Below are positions 35,019 through 43,913 of a stretch of DNA of 64,000 bases, piece by piece; the first letter of the stretch is position 1, and every line of letters starts with the position of its first letter. The stretch spans positions 186,001-250,000 of the forward strand of contig MPPA01000010.1 of assembly GCA_001896725.1 (NCBI GenBank), given 5' to 3'. A program made the position numbers and the translations under genes. Below the pieces are notes generated by a model that was not told the DNA's origin, ran no database searches, and saw only the letters and a program-made list of their open reading frames with translations. Source of the stretch: Methanococcoides sp. EBM-47. GTDB taxonomy: Archaea; Halobacteriota; Methanosarcinia; Methanosarcinales; Methanosarcinaceae.

Positions 35019-35762
35019 TTAATACTTTCTTCTTGTAAAAATAAAAAACATGATCAGTAGTAATTCAATGCCTAACAGAAGAGGCAAAACATATCCATGT
35101 TCATAAAAGTTGGGGGTTCGGAAATCCACAATAGTGGCATATTCAAATGTTGATCTATTACCTGCCATAAAGTTGCGTACTCCACTTCTTCCCTCCAGTT
35201 CTACCTGACCATCCTCCACTATTGTGACATTGTCCAACCCATCATGAGAGACAAGTATTGTACCTTTTGGCAGGCTTATGCGCATCCTCTCTATAAGAGG
35301 GTGGCCAATGACCCACAAAGAATGATCACCTGCTCCAAGAGCAGGAACAATACCATAGTTAATGGTCGTATTAACATAAAGAGGATCTTGACCGACCTTT
35401 CCTGTAGCATTATATAGATCAAAAGAGATAGAGTCCATGTACAAAGTTACATTGCCATTATCCACCATTATATATTCCATGAACTGTGAACTTCTCGATG
35501 CAAGATAGGACCTTTTAAAAGAAGTGAGCTCAGGCTCCGTTACCAGAGAATCATTATCAGTATCAAGAGATTGTCTAAATTCAAGTGCATCGCTTAAATT
35601 ATATGTCTCTAATATGGTCAATGTGAGAACATCTTTTTCAAGATGTACATCATTCTCATAAACAGCTTCTGCTATTGCCTGAGAAACTAAAAGAAGTAGT
35701 ACCATAAAGAAAATCGGTCCTTTTGGGATATTAACACCTTCTGATAAAAGGAGAGATATCAC
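35019..35762 (-). CDS. surface membrane protein with an EF-hand-type loop
   Basis: 247 residues from a GTG at 35762, one base after the archaellin stop; an ATG at 35705 is an alternative. A signal peptide ends near AIAEAV (about residue 34). A near-perfect EF-hand loop DTDNDSLVTEPE lies at about residues 70-81, with acids at loop positions 1, 3, 5 and 12. The C-terminus has one membrane span (VLPLLLGIELLLIMFFIF) and a basic tail, so most of the chain faces outward. Calcium binding is inferred. I do not recognise the overall family. Confidence 0.65.
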   Translation of the reverse strand: MISLLLSEGVNIPKGPIFFMVLLLLVSQAIAEAVYENDVHLEKDVLTLTILETYNLSDALEFRQSLDTDNDSLVTEPELTSFKRSYLASRSSQFMEYIMVDNGNVTLYMDSISFDLYNATGKVGQDPLYVNTTINYGIVPALGAGDHSLWVIGHPLIERMRISLPKGTILVSHDGLDNVTIVEDGQVELEGRSGVRNFMAGNRSTFEYATIVDFRTPNFYEHGYVLPLLLGIELLLIMFFIFTRRKY

Positions 35763-35763
35763 T

Positions 35764-36546
35764 TTACGGATATAATTGTATTGTTTCCTTGCTACCGTAG
35801 GAAGAGGGAGTTACAAAATCCACACTTGTTATTGTTCCAGCTTCCGGTGTAAAGACCAGACTTACAGTTGTTCTAGGTCCGATGTCAAGGGTTGAATCTT
35901 TCTGAGAGCCGTTAGTGGTTATATGACCAATGGTCGTATATCCAAGATCACCATCTGAGACCGTTGACACATAGATGGTCACGAGATCTCCGGTGTTCAT
36001 AATAGGAGAGGATTGAGAAAAAGATAGGTCCTCATCACGGATCTTGGACACTGTGAAATAGTATGCTGCATTGTCACCCGGATAGGTCTGAGTGGACGTC
36101 AGCAATTTTTCAAGATTAGCATCTGCACTTGCACTGCCTGAAAAATCGCTCATTGAGGTTCCATAAGATTTCTTATTGTTCCCATATATAAGATCATTAT
36201 TGTTGGTCCCATCTGAGATGGAAATAACCAATTGGTTAAGATCTACAGGAGAACTACCTACATTAAGTCCAACTTTCATCTTAAGGAGAGAGATGTTCTC
36301 AGCCATGAACGTTGAACTATTCTTAGCCCGTATACCTTCAATGCTTTTTACCACCAGATTGGATGAAACTTCCTGAGTTGCCTGTTTACCGGTAGATTGT
36401 GCCTTTTGTTGTAACACACCGGATGTTTGTATGAGCACAGAGGCAGCAACTGAGGCTATAAGCACCATAGCTATGAAAATAATAAGAGTACCAATGCCTA
36501 TCTGAGCACTGGTATCATCTCTTAAAGAGGATCTTTCTATGGTCAT
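35764..36546 (-). CDS. archaellin (flagellin B-type), copy 1
   Basis: 260 residues. A class III signal peptide (MTIERSSLRDDTS) is followed by [22 protein letters not shown], the N-terminal helix shared by all archaellins; prepilin peptidase-type cleavage just before AQ is expected. The rest is beta-rich, with N-linked glycosylation sequons such as NSS and NIS, and ends in [18 protein letters not shown]. It is the most diverged of the four copies and is paired with copy 3. It follows copy 2 with 29 bases between them and runs into the EF-hand protein gene without a terminator. Confidence 0.93.
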   Translation of the reverse strand: MTIERSSLRDDTSAQIGIGTLIIFIAMVLIASVAASVLIQTSGVLQQKAQSTGKQATQEVSSNLVVKSIEGIRAKNSSTFMAENISLLKMKVGLNVGSSPVDLNQLVISISDGTNNNDLIYGNNKKSYGTSMSDFSGSASADANLEKLLTSTQTYPGDNAAYYFTVSKIRDEDLSFSQSSPIMNTGDLVTIYVSTVSDGDLGYTTIGHITTNGSQKDSTLDIGPRTTVSLVFTPEAGTITSVDFVTPSSYGSKETIQLYP

Positions 36547-36575
36547 TGTATTGCCTCTTTAGGCTCAATGTCTGA

Positions 36576-37388
36576 TCATGGATACAGTTGTACGGTTTCT
36601 TTTACACCATAGGAAGAAGGTGTCACAAAATCAGCATTTGTCACTACACCTGACTCCGGAGTAAGGATTATGTTAACAACAGTCCTTGGCACCAGATTAA
36701 GGCCAGCTGTTTTAAGACCTGCTGAAGTGTCGGTGGTACCTACAGATGTATATTTAGCTGAGGCAGCACTTGGTGAAGTTGTGGCAATATATACATTGAT
36801 AAGGTCACCAGTGTTCATGACAGGGTTCGACTGTGAGAAAGAAGCATCTTCATCACGGATCTTGTCTACTGTGAAATAGTGATCAGAATTGTTGAAAGTA
36901 GAGGATGCAGCGGTTGTACCTGTAAGAAGCTTTTGAAGATTGGCCGCTGAATCGGTTGAGCTAAAACTACCCATTGCCCCATTTGAGGAACCGACAGATG
37001 CATATGATTTTTGGTTACCTGCATAAACAAGGTTGTTTGCAGTAGTACCATCGGTGATGGAGATGACCACCTGATTAACGTCCACGGATTGGCTTCCTAC
37101 GTTCAGACCAACTTTCAGCCTTAGAAGATCGATAGTGGATGAGAGAACCACAGAACTGTTCTTTGCACGCACACCCTCGATATTTTTAACGATCAGGTTG
37201 GAAGATACTTCCTGGGTTGCCTGTTTACCAGTAGACTGTGCCTTCTGCTGCAGTGTACCAGATGTCTGAATGAGCACGGCGGCAGCCACGGCGGCAACCA
37301 GCACCATTGCAATGAAGATGATCAGTGTACCAATACCTACCTGTGCATTAGTATCTTTCTTCATGGAAAATATTTTATTTGCTTTCAT
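36576..37388 (-). CDS. archaellin, copy 2
   Basis: 270 residues from the ATG at 37388, which follows AGAGGA by six bases; the frame is open to a TTG at 37394. It opens [14 protein letters not shown] and [23 protein letters not shown]. It is most like copy 4, with matching segments along its whole length (for example [20 protein letters not shown]). A promoter-like TTTTATATAAAAC lies near 37421-37433 on the reverse strand. It heads the long run of reverse-strand genes down to 23716. Confidence 0.93.
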   Translation of the reverse strand: MKANKIFSMKKDTNAQVGIGTLIIFIAMVLVAAVAAAVLIQTSGTLQQKAQSTGKQATQEVSSNLIVKNIEGVRAKNSSVVLSSTIDLLRLKVGLNVGSQSVDVNQVVISITDGTTANNLVYAGNQKSYASVGSSNGAMGSFSSTDSAANLQKLLTGTTAASSTFNNSDHYFTVDKIRDEDASFSQSNPVMNTGDLINVYIATTSPSAASAKYTSVGTTDTSAGLKTAGLNLVPRTVVNIILTPESGVVTNADFVTPSSYGVKETVQLYP

Positions 37389-37549
37389 ATACAATCCTCT
37401 GAAATGATTATTTAGTAGAGTTTTATATAAAAATAATAGTATATATAATATGTGGTTGGGAATAACAAACTAAAAACATCAAATATGCTCTTGCGCAAAT
37501 GATATATATAATGTTTAAAATATAATAATTTATTCGATAGAGGATATAA

Positions 37550-38317
37550 ATGACAGCAGGATTGATACTCAATGCAACAATATGTTTTGCAATAACTGCA
37601 TCTTCATTTGCCTTTGCATGGGTACTTGCAAGCAGTGAAGACAAGCATAATGAGAAAAGTAAGCCTGCCCTGTGGGCTCTGGTGGTCCTCTGGTCACTTG
37701 TAGCCTTAACATATCTGCCAACAACTATCCGAATGATAGCATCAGTTACAAATCACCCATCCCTTGACTTAATGATGTATAACCTTGCAGCAATACCTTT
37801 TTCAATGGTCACTGTTCCACTTGTGTTCTTTATATTGTATATAATAACAGGCAATCAGAAAATAAGTGGATATTTATCTTTCCTGTTCATACTTTTTGGG
37901 GCAGCATACCTGGCGTTCCTTTACTCTAACGGTGTAATTGGACCCATTATGACCGAATACTCCTCAATGTTCAAAATCAACAGTGATACTGCCATTAATA
38001 TATATCTAGTTGGACTTTTTGTGATCCCCACGGCAATGATATTGGGATTAATGATGCTAATATTCCTTCAGCGTATGCCACGCCATCTCAGATACAGGAC
38101 TACACTTCCACTAGTAGCTATATCATTCGTGTTTGATTTTATGCTAACTGACATGATCACTGATATGGATGTTATGCAGGTGGCAGCAAGGACCTTTATC
38201 CTTATTGGTACTGTTCTGGCGTTCCTTGCCTACTTCCCTCCCTCTACATTGAAAAAAACACTTGGAATTGAAACATCTTTGAATGAGAGCTATGAGGAGG
38301 AAGAAAATGGCCTTTGA
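37550..38317 (+). CDS. seven-span membrane protein
   Basis: 255 residues with seven predicted membrane spans, near residues 3-27, 42-63, 75-100, 104-124, 147-171, 182-203 and 213-228. The N-terminus is outside or in the first span, without a cleaved signal, and the last 25 residues are acidic and cytoplasmic (ESYEEEENGL). The two-cysteine-poor, 7-TM layout recalls archaeal 7TM sensors, but I do not recognise a family. A TATA-like GATATATATAATG near 37500-37512 and GAGG at 37541-37544 precede the ATG. It is divergent from archaellin copy 2 and overlaps the winged-helix gene at its end. Confidence 0.7.
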   Translation: MTAGLILNATICFAITASSFAFAWVLASSEDKHNEKSKPALWALVVLWSLVALTYLPTTIRMIASVTNHPSLDLMMYNLAAIPFSMVTVPLVFFILYIITGNQKISGYLSFLFILFGAAYLAFLYSNGVIGPIMTEYSSMFKINSDTAINIYLVGLFVIPTAMILGLMMLIFLQRMPRHLRYRTTLPLVAISFVFDFMLTDMITDMDVMQVAARTFILIGTVLAFLAYFPPSTLKKTLGIETSLNESYEEEENGL

Positions 38318-38669
38318 AATAGATGTAGAGATGGAACAGAAAGTTGCTGATTTCTACCAATCACTTGGCATCAATCAAGGCCCAGGCGACCTCCAATATA
38401 GAATTATCCTTCTTGTACTGAACAAGAATGAAGGAAAGATTACTGAGTTTGCGGATATTAGAGAATATACCGACAATTTTGCAGACAAAGGCAGCATTGG
38501 AAGCAAAATGAAAACTGTTTTCCAGCTTGAAGGATTAGTTGAAAAGGTAAAAAGAGGAGGCTATATGATCACTGATAAAGGGATCATAGCTGCCAATTTC
38601 CTTAAAGATACCACTGATTATTATAAGAAAACAAAACGCATGGGTGACATGATCGATAGGATGCCCTAA
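38307..38669 (+). CDS. small winged-helix protein
   Basis: 120 residues from the ATG at 38307, preceded by GAGGAGGAAG; the frame opens earlier at 38283 inside the 7-TM gene. It begins MAFEIDVEMEQKVADFYQSLG. A winged helix is suggested by IGSKMKTVFQLEGLVEKVKRGGYMITDKG at residues 70-98. The gene overlaps the 7-TM gene by 11 bases, so the two are translated together. It may be the regulator or the cytoplasmic output of that membrane protein. No family is recognised. Confidence 0.65.
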   Translation: MAFEIDVEMEQKVADFYQSLGINQGPGDLQYRIILLVLNKNEGKITEFADIREYTDNFADKGSIGSKMKTVFQLEGLVEKVKRGGYMITDKGIIAANFLKDTTDYYKKTKRMGDMIDRMP

Positions 38670-38940
38670 AAGATCATTTTGACGCTCCTTATTTTTAAAA
38701 CATAAGAGAAGTGCTTTTCTTTACCTTTCTTTTATAACAGAACATGATATGAACACTATTTGAAAGGATATTTATAAGAATGTCAGACAGCGTTGTATGA
38801 GCACAAGACAAAAGACACATAGAACTATCATGGTCAGTAAAAAAGATAGATGATCACGATAAGCTTTCGTTTTAAAACAATTGTTCGAAAGTGCATACTA
38901 TAATATTTTAAATATAGGGATTTCTCGAAATACCTGATAG
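38670..38940. other. intergenic region between convergent genes
   Basis: About 270 bases, AT-rich. TTAAAATATTATAG-type tracts near 38899-38920 are present, but no gene, tRNA or repeat is recognised. Confidence 0.45.
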
Positions 38941-38967
38941 AAAAAAGGAAGGTGAGAGAACTCACCT
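38941..38967 (-). terminator. hairpin terminator of archaellin copy 3
   Basis: AGGTGAG at 38950-38956 and CTCACCT at 38961-38967 form a perfect 7-bp stem with a four-base loop. On the reverse strand it is followed by TTCCTTTTTT. The stem overlaps the stop codon of archaellin copy 3. Confidence 0.7.
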
Positions 38968-39752
38968 CATGGATAGAGAACCACAGTTTCCCTAGTTCCA
39001 TAGGAAGAAGGTGTCACGAAATCAGCATTTGTCACTACACCTGACTCTGGAGTTATCACTATGCTGACACTTGTCCTGGGGCCAATATCAAGCCCAGAAC
39101 CTTTCTGGGAGCCATTTACGTTTATATCGCCAACATATTTATAACCGAGATCTGTATCGGACATAGTCGAAACATAGAAAGTAGCTAGGTCACCAGTGTT
39201 CATTACCGGCTTCCCCTGGGTAAAAGAACTATCTTCATCACGGATCTTATCTACTGTAAAGTAATACTTGGCATTAGCACCTGGTGAGGTTTGTGTGCCC
39301 GTTAGAAGCTTATTGAGATTCGTTGCAGCTGTTGCGGATGCTGAAAAATTATTCATGGCATTCCCATATGTCTTATCATTGCTGGCATATATAAGATTAT
39401 TAGTAGTAGTGCCATCAGTGATGGAAATGACCACTTGGTTCACATCCACCGGTGAACTGCCCACATTAAGACCTACCTTCAACTTTAGTAAAGAGATTTT
39501 GCCTGCCAGAGCTGTGGCGTTATCCTTAGCTCTTATGCCATCTATCCCCTTTACTATGAGATTTGAAGAAACCTCCTGAGTTGCCTGCTTACCAGTGGAC
39601 TGGGCTTTCTGTTGTAGCGTACCAGATGTCTGGATGAGCACAGCAGCAGCCACAGCGGCAACCAGCACCATTGCAATGAAGATGATAAGGGTGCCTATAC
39701 CTACCTGAGCACTAGTATGTGAGCCTAAATTGTATTTTCTATTAGATTTCAT
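38967..39752 (-). CDS. archaellin, copy 3
   Basis: 261 residues with signal peptide MKSNRKYNLGSHTS before [23 protein letters not shown]. It is most like copy 1 (shared LDIGPRT and GSQKGS segments) and ends [19 protein letters not shown] strong GAGAGGTGAT ribosome site precedes the ATG. It lies 34 bases after copy 4, so they are probably one transcript that ends at the hairpin at 38941-38967. Confidence 0.93.
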   Translation of the reverse strand: MKSNRKYNLGSHTSAQVGIGTLIIFIAMVLVAAVAAAVLIQTSGTLQQKAQSTGKQATQEVSSNLIVKGIDGIRAKDNATALAGKISLLKLKVGLNVGSSPVDVNQVVISITDGTTTNNLIYASNDKTYGNAMNNFSASATAATNLNKLLTGTQTSPGANAKYYFTVDKIRDEDSSFTQGKPVMNTGDLATFYVSTMSDTDLGYKYVGDINVNGSQKGSGLDIGPRTSVSIVITPESGVVTNADFVTPSSYGTRETVVLYP

Positions 39753-39786
39753 AAGATCACCTCTCTTCTATGCAACCCATTAAGTT

Positions 39787-40599
39787 TTATGGATACAGTT
39801 GTACAGTTTCTTTCACACCATAAGAGGAAGGTGTCACGAAATCGGCATTTGTCACTACACCTGACTCTGGAGTAAGGATTATGTTAACAACAGTCCTTGG
39901 TACCAGATTAAGGCCAGCTGATTTAAGACCTGCTGAAGTGTTGGTGGTACCTACATATTTATAGTCAGCTGAAACAGCACTTGGTGAAGTTGTGGCAATA
40001 TATACATTGATAAGGTCACCAGTGTTCATGACAGGGTTAGACTGTGAGAAAGAAGCATCTTCATCACGGATCTTATCTACTGTGAAATAGTGATCGGCAT
40101 TATTGAAAGCAGAAGATGTAGTAGTTGTGCCTGTAAGAAGCTTTTGAAGATTTTTCCCTGCATCTGTTGAATTAAAGGTATCCATTGCTCCATCTGAGGC
40201 GCCGATGGTAGCATATGATTTTTGGTTGCCTGCATACACAAGGTTGTTTGCAGTAGTACCATCAGTGATGGAAATGACCACCTGATTAACGTCAACAGAT
40301 TGACTTCCTACGTTCAGGCCGACTTTCAGCCTTATAAGATCAATAGTCTGCGATAGGACTAAAGAACTATCCTTTGCACGCACACCCTCAATATTTTTAA
40401 CGATCAGATTAGAAGATACTTCCTGAGTTGCCTGCTTACCAGTAGACTGAGCTTTCTGTTGTAGTGTACCGGATGTCTGAATGAGCACGGCGGCTGCCAC
40501 AGCGGCAACCAGCACCATTGCAATGAAGATGATAAGAGTGCCTATACCTACCTGAGCACTACTGTTCGTGAACATTTTTCTTCTTCTGTTTGCTTTCAT
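39787..40599 (-). CDS. archaellin, copy 4
   Basis: 270 residues. It opens [14 protein letters not shown], then [23 protein letters not shown], and is nearly collinear with copy 2 in both length and sequence. AAAGGAG at 40607-40613 precedes the ATG. It is the first gene of the upstream archaellin pair and is divergent from trpC. Confidence 0.93.
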   Translation of the reverse strand: MKANRRRKMFTNSSAQVGIGTLIIFIAMVLVAAVAAAVLIQTSGTLQQKAQSTGKQATQEVSSNLIVKNIEGVRAKDSSLVLSQTIDLIRLKVGLNVGSQSVDVNQVVISITDGTTANNLVYAGNQKSYATIGASDGAMDTFNSTDAGKNLQKLLTGTTTTSSAFNNADHYFTVDKIRDEDASFSQSNPVMNTGDLINVYIATTSPSAVSADYKYVGTTNTSAGLKSAGLNLVPRTVVNIILTPESGVVTNADFVTPSSYGVKETVQLYP

Positions 40600-40653
40600 G
40601 TGTATTCTCCTTTCAGTAAGTGTAATATAAATACAATTTTATATTAAAAATCA

Positions 40654-40668
40654 ATATATAAAAAGGTA
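40654..40668 (-). promoter_or_regulatory. TATA-like promoter for archaellin copies 4-3
   Basis: On the reverse strand TTTTTATATATTG lies about 55 bases before the archaellin copy 4 ATG. This would give a leader of about 30 bases containing the AAAGGAG site. Confidence 0.45.
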
Positions 40669-40837
40669 TGGTTTAATTCCTTAAATATAAAGGATAATGC
40701 ACACTAAACACCCTATATGAACACTGAAAAAACAATTTGGATTTTTCACACATAAGATGTAAAAAGGTCCTTCTTGAAAAGAAGTATTATTGTCACAGGA
40801 AATTCAATTGGATCCCGTTTGTCAAAATCTTTAAGTA

Positions 40838-40867
40838 GGTTAAATTATATGTTCATATTTGAACATA
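40838..40867 (+). promoter_or_regulatory. promoter and palindromic operator candidate for the trp operon
   Basis: TTAAATTATAT at about 40840-40850 is TATA-like. It overlaps the perfect palindrome TATGTTCA-TATT-TGAACATA at 40848-40867. The palindrome lies about 20 bases before trpC, where a repressor would block transcription start. The binding protein is unknown. Confidence 0.55.
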
Positions 40868-40888
40868 GATGTATAAATAAGTGATATA

Positions 40889-41677
40889 ATGCATGAAATC
40901 ATGAAAAGGATTCTTGATGAAACATCTAAAAGAGTAGATGCAATAACGACCTCTCCTAAGAAGAGCGACATAAAGACATATAACAAAAAGGATATTGTAG
41001 CCGCTATTAAAAAAAAACATATAGAAGGCGATATACCTGTTATCGCAGAAGTTAAGCCAGCATCACCTTCACAACAATATATGGACATATCTCCTGAAAA
41101 AGCATCGGACATAGCAATACAGATGGAAAGAGCAGGGGCAGTTGCTGTTTCAGTGCTCACTGAACCTAATTTCTTTCATGGTTCTCTAGAGAACTTGGAG
41201 AAAGTAAGGCAAGATGTGCATCTGCCAGTGCTCAGAAAGGATTTCATCATTGATGAGAAACAACTGGAAGAAATAAACTGTGACATCATATTGCTTATGA
41301 CCGGAGTGCTTGGAACCAGAACAGGAGAATTTGTAGACCTCGCTATTTCAAAGGGCATAGAGCCACTGGTGGAAATACAAAATAAAGAAGAACTATACAC
41401 AGCACTTGCAACAAATACAAAACTGATAGGTATCAATAACAGAGATTTCCGTACCATGGAAGTGAGCCTCAACAATACCGTGGAACTGGCCCCACTTATA
41501 AGGAAATATGATATTGAACATGGTACTGAGCATATGATCATTAGCGAAAGTGGAATACATTCAGGTGCAGATGCAAAGGCAATGATAGAAGCTGGGGCCG
41601 ATGCGCTCCTCATAGGGACCGCTATAATTAAAAGCGATGATATATACCATAAGACAAAGGAGATAGTGAAGGCATAA
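40889..41677 (+). CDS. trpC: indole-3-glycerol phosphate synthase
   Basis: 262 residues with the TIM-barrel signature of TrpC: AEVKPASPSQ (catalytic lysine, residues about 53-62), LRKDFIID, DIILLM, GINNRDFRTMEV, ISESGI and GADALLIGTAI. It converts carboxyphenylaminodeoxyribulose phosphate to indole-3-glycerol phosphate, the substrate of TrpA in the same operon. trpE, trpG, trpD and trpF are not in the window. The start is the ATG at 40889; an in-frame ATG at 40901 is possible. Confidence 0.95.
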   Translation: MHEIMKRILDETSKRVDAITTSPKKSDIKTYNKKDIVAAIKKKHIEGDIPVIAEVKPASPSQQYMDISPEKASDIAIQMERAGAVAVSVLTEPNFFHGSLENLEKVRQDVHLPVLRKDFIIDEKQLEEINCDIILLMTGVLGTRTGEFVDLAISKGIEPLVEIQNKEELYTALATNTKLIGINNRDFRTMEVSLNNTVELAPLIRKYDIEHGTEHMIISESGIHSGADAKAMIEAGADALLIGTAIIKSDDIYHKTKEIVKA

Positions 41678-41679
41678 AA

Positions 41680-41865
41680 ATGTACAAAAAGCTTTGCAGG
41701 TCCAAAAAAGAAAGAATCATTGCAGGAGTATGTGGAGGGATAGGAACATTTCTGAATGTCGACCCGACCCTGGTAAGACTCCTGTGGATATTCCTGATAT
41801 TCTTGGGTGGTGGAGGTATCCTGGCATATTTTATTGCCTGGTTGATAATTCCCGAAGAACATTAG
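41680..41865 (+). CDS. PspC-domain membrane protein
   Basis: 61 residues matching the PspC domain: KLCRSKKERIIAGVCGGIG, then a membrane span (LLWIFLIFLGGGGILAYFIAW) and the LIIPEEH tail. PspC proteins act in membrane-stress signalling in bacteria; small stand-alone PspC proteins in archaea have no defined role. The gene sits two bases after trpC and about 70 bases before trpB, an odd place for a stress protein. Confidence 0.85.
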   Translation: MYKKLCRSKKERIIAGVCGGIGTFLNVDPTLVRLLWIFLIFLGGGGILAYFIAWLIIPEEH

Positions 41866-41932
41866 GCGACAAAGATCATTGAAATGGACCATCAGTAGAT
41901 CAAGATCAATACAGATAACTGGAGTGTAAACT

Positions 41933-43132
41933 ATGCAAAAACCTACATATGGGAGGTTCGGTGGCCAGTTCGTGCCTGAAGTGCTGATGCCAGCATTGAA
42001 TGAACTGGAAGAGGAATACGAACGATACAAGGGAGATCCTGGGTTTCTCAGGGAGCTTAACTACTATCTTACAGAGTTTGCCGGACGCAGTACACCTCTA
42101 TACCATGCAAGGAATTTAAGCAAAAAATATGGTACAAAGATATACCTCAAACGTGAGGACCTGCTGCACGGTGGTGCTCACAAACTGAACAACACTATAG
42201 GACAGTCATTACTTGCCAAATATATGGGTAAGAAAAGGATCATCGCAGAAACGGGTGCCGGACAACATGGTACTGCAACTGCAATGGCGGGAGCTAATCT
42301 TGGATTTGAGACCGTTGTATATATGGGTGCCAAGGATGTTGAAAGGCAGAGGATGAATGTGTACCGTATGGAACTTATGGGTACAAAGGTGTGTCCTGTG
42401 AGGTCCGGGTCCATGACCCTGAAAGATGCGATAAATGAAGCACTGAGAGATTGGGTAACCAATGTGGAAAACACACACTATCTTATTGGTTCTGTAGTGG
42501 GGCCACATCCTTATCCGATGATCGTGAGGGATTTCCAGAGTGTGATAGGTAAGGAGGTCAAACAGCAGATCATGGAAAAAGAGGGGAGGCATCCTGACTC
42601 CATTATTGCCTGTGCAGGCGGGGGGAGCAATGCCATGGGTATATTCTATCCCTTTATAGATGATACTGATGTGAAACTCTTACCAGTGGAGGCTGGTGGA
42701 TGTGGTATACAGGTACAGGGAAAGACAGCAACCCATTCTGCTTCTCTTGGAGCTGGTGAAGAAGGGATCTTGCAGGGTGCTAGAACACTTATCCTGCAGG
42801 ATAGGTACGGACAGATCCTGGAATCTACTTCAGTATCAGCCGGCTTGGATTATTCTGGGGTGGGACCCGAACTTGCACACCTGGCAGAAACTGGAAGAAT
42901 AAAACCTGGAAATGTGAATGACCAAGAAGCCCTAAATGCTTTTCATGAACTGTGCAGGCTCGAAGGTATAATCCCGGCGCTGGAATCAGCCCACGCACTG
43001 GCATACGTAAAGAAAATGGCAGACACCGGTGAGCTTGGGGATCTGGTGGTAGTGAACCTTTCAGGTAGAGGAGATAAAGACCTTGAGACCGTATTGAAAT
43101 TAAAAGTAACCGATAATGAGGAAAAACAATGA
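41933..43132 (+). CDS. trpB: tryptophan synthase beta subunit
   Basis: 399 residues. The PLP lysine lies in GGAHKLNN (about residue 88), and [24 protein letters not shown] and [12 protein letters not shown] are standard TrpB1 motifs. It condenses indole with serine. It ends with an ATGA overlap with trpA (start at 43129), the usual coupling of the two subunits. Confidence 0.97.
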   Translation: MQKPTYGRFGGQFVPEVLMPALNELEEEYERYKGDPGFLRELNYYLTEFAGRSTPLYHARNLSKKYGTKIYLKREDLLHGGAHKLNNTIGQSLLAKYMGKKRIIAETGAGQHGTATAMAGANLGFETVVYMGAKDVERQRMNVYRMELMGTKVCPVRSGSMTLKDAINEALRDWVTNVENTHYLIGSVVGPHPYPMIVRDFQSVIGKEVKQQIMEKEGRHPDSIIACAGGGSNAMGIFYPFIDDTDVKLLPVEAGGCGIQVQGKTATHSASLGAGEEGILQGARTLILQDRYGQILESTSVSAGLDYSGVGPELAHLAETGRIKPGNVNDQEALNAFHELCRLEGIIPALESAHALAYVKKMADTGELGDLVVVNLSGRGDKDLETVLKLKVTDNEEKQ

Positions 43133-43908
43133 GGATAGCAGAAAAGTTCCGGGAACTAAAAGCAAAGAATGAGAAAGCGCTCATTGCTTACATATGCGCA
43201 GGTGACCCCAGCGCAGATGCTACTAGGGAATATGTGCATACACTTGTAAAGGGTGGGGTCGATATGGTGGAACTGGGACTGCCTTTTTCAGATCCTGTGG
43301 CAGACGGACCTACGATCCAAGCTGCATCTGACAGATCACTAGAAGCCGGTATGAACCCGGACACCTATTTCGAACTTGCTGCATCCATTAAGGAGCAAGT
43401 GCCACTGATATGCATGACATATTATAACCTCATTTTCCGAAGGGGTGTGGAAAAGTTCGTGAAGGACTGCGCTGCATCGGGCATCACCGGCATAATAGTA
43501 CCTGACCTACCTATAGAGGAAACCGATGATATCCTCAAAGCCTGTAAAGCACATTGTGTAGACATGATATTCATGGTAACTCCTTTAACGGACAAGGAAA
43601 GGATGCAGAAGATCTTCACCAAAGGTTCTGGATTCTTATATATAGTATCCCGTCTGGGGGTCACAGGAACACGTGCTGATGTTGCAAAATCCACAAAGGA
43701 GGTACTGGATAAAGTGAACACGGCCCTTCCCAGAGCAGTAGGATTTGGTATATCCAATGGAAAACAGGCTACTGAGGTGATCGCAGCAGGCGCCGATGCC
43801 ATAATAGTAGGATCGGCCTTTGTGAACATCATAGCTTCTCAGGATAACGTGGAAGGAAGGTTGGAGGAACTGGCCCGGGAGCTAAAGGCCGGATGCATTG
43901 GCCAATAA
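43129..43908 (+). CDS. trpA: tryptophan synthase alpha subunit
   Basis: 259 residues. The catalytic glutamate and aspartate lie in [20 protein letters not shown] (split at Glu about 48 and Asp about 59), and [23 protein letters not shown] and [12 protein letters not shown] follow. It cleaves indole-3-glycerol phosphate and passes indole to TrpB. The stop is 6 bases from the convergent ftsY stop. Confidence 0.97.
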   Translation: MRIAEKFRELKAKNEKALIAYICAGDPSADATREYVHTLVKGGVDMVELGLPFSDPVADGPTIQAASDRSLEAGMNPDTYFELAASIKEQVPLICMTYYNLIFRRGVEKFVKDCAASGITGIIVPDLPIEETDDILKACKAHCVDMIFMVTPLTDKERMQKIFTKGSGFLYIVSRLGVTGTRADVAKSTKEVLDKVNTALPRAVGFGISNGKQATEVIAAGADAIIVGSAFVNIIASQDNVEGRLEELARELKAGCIGQ

Positions 43909-43913
43909 TATCA

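Noticed and set aside
34038-35762. Reading the two surface proteins as FlaF and FlaG
   Set aside because: FlaF and FlaG are shorter with an N-terminal span and a single beta domain. These have a lipobox or signal peptide plus C-terminal spans and extra domains.
37423-37644. Reverse 73-codon frame opposite the 7-TM gene
   Set aside because: It is antisense to the 7-TM gene start and the promoter region, with no ribosome site.
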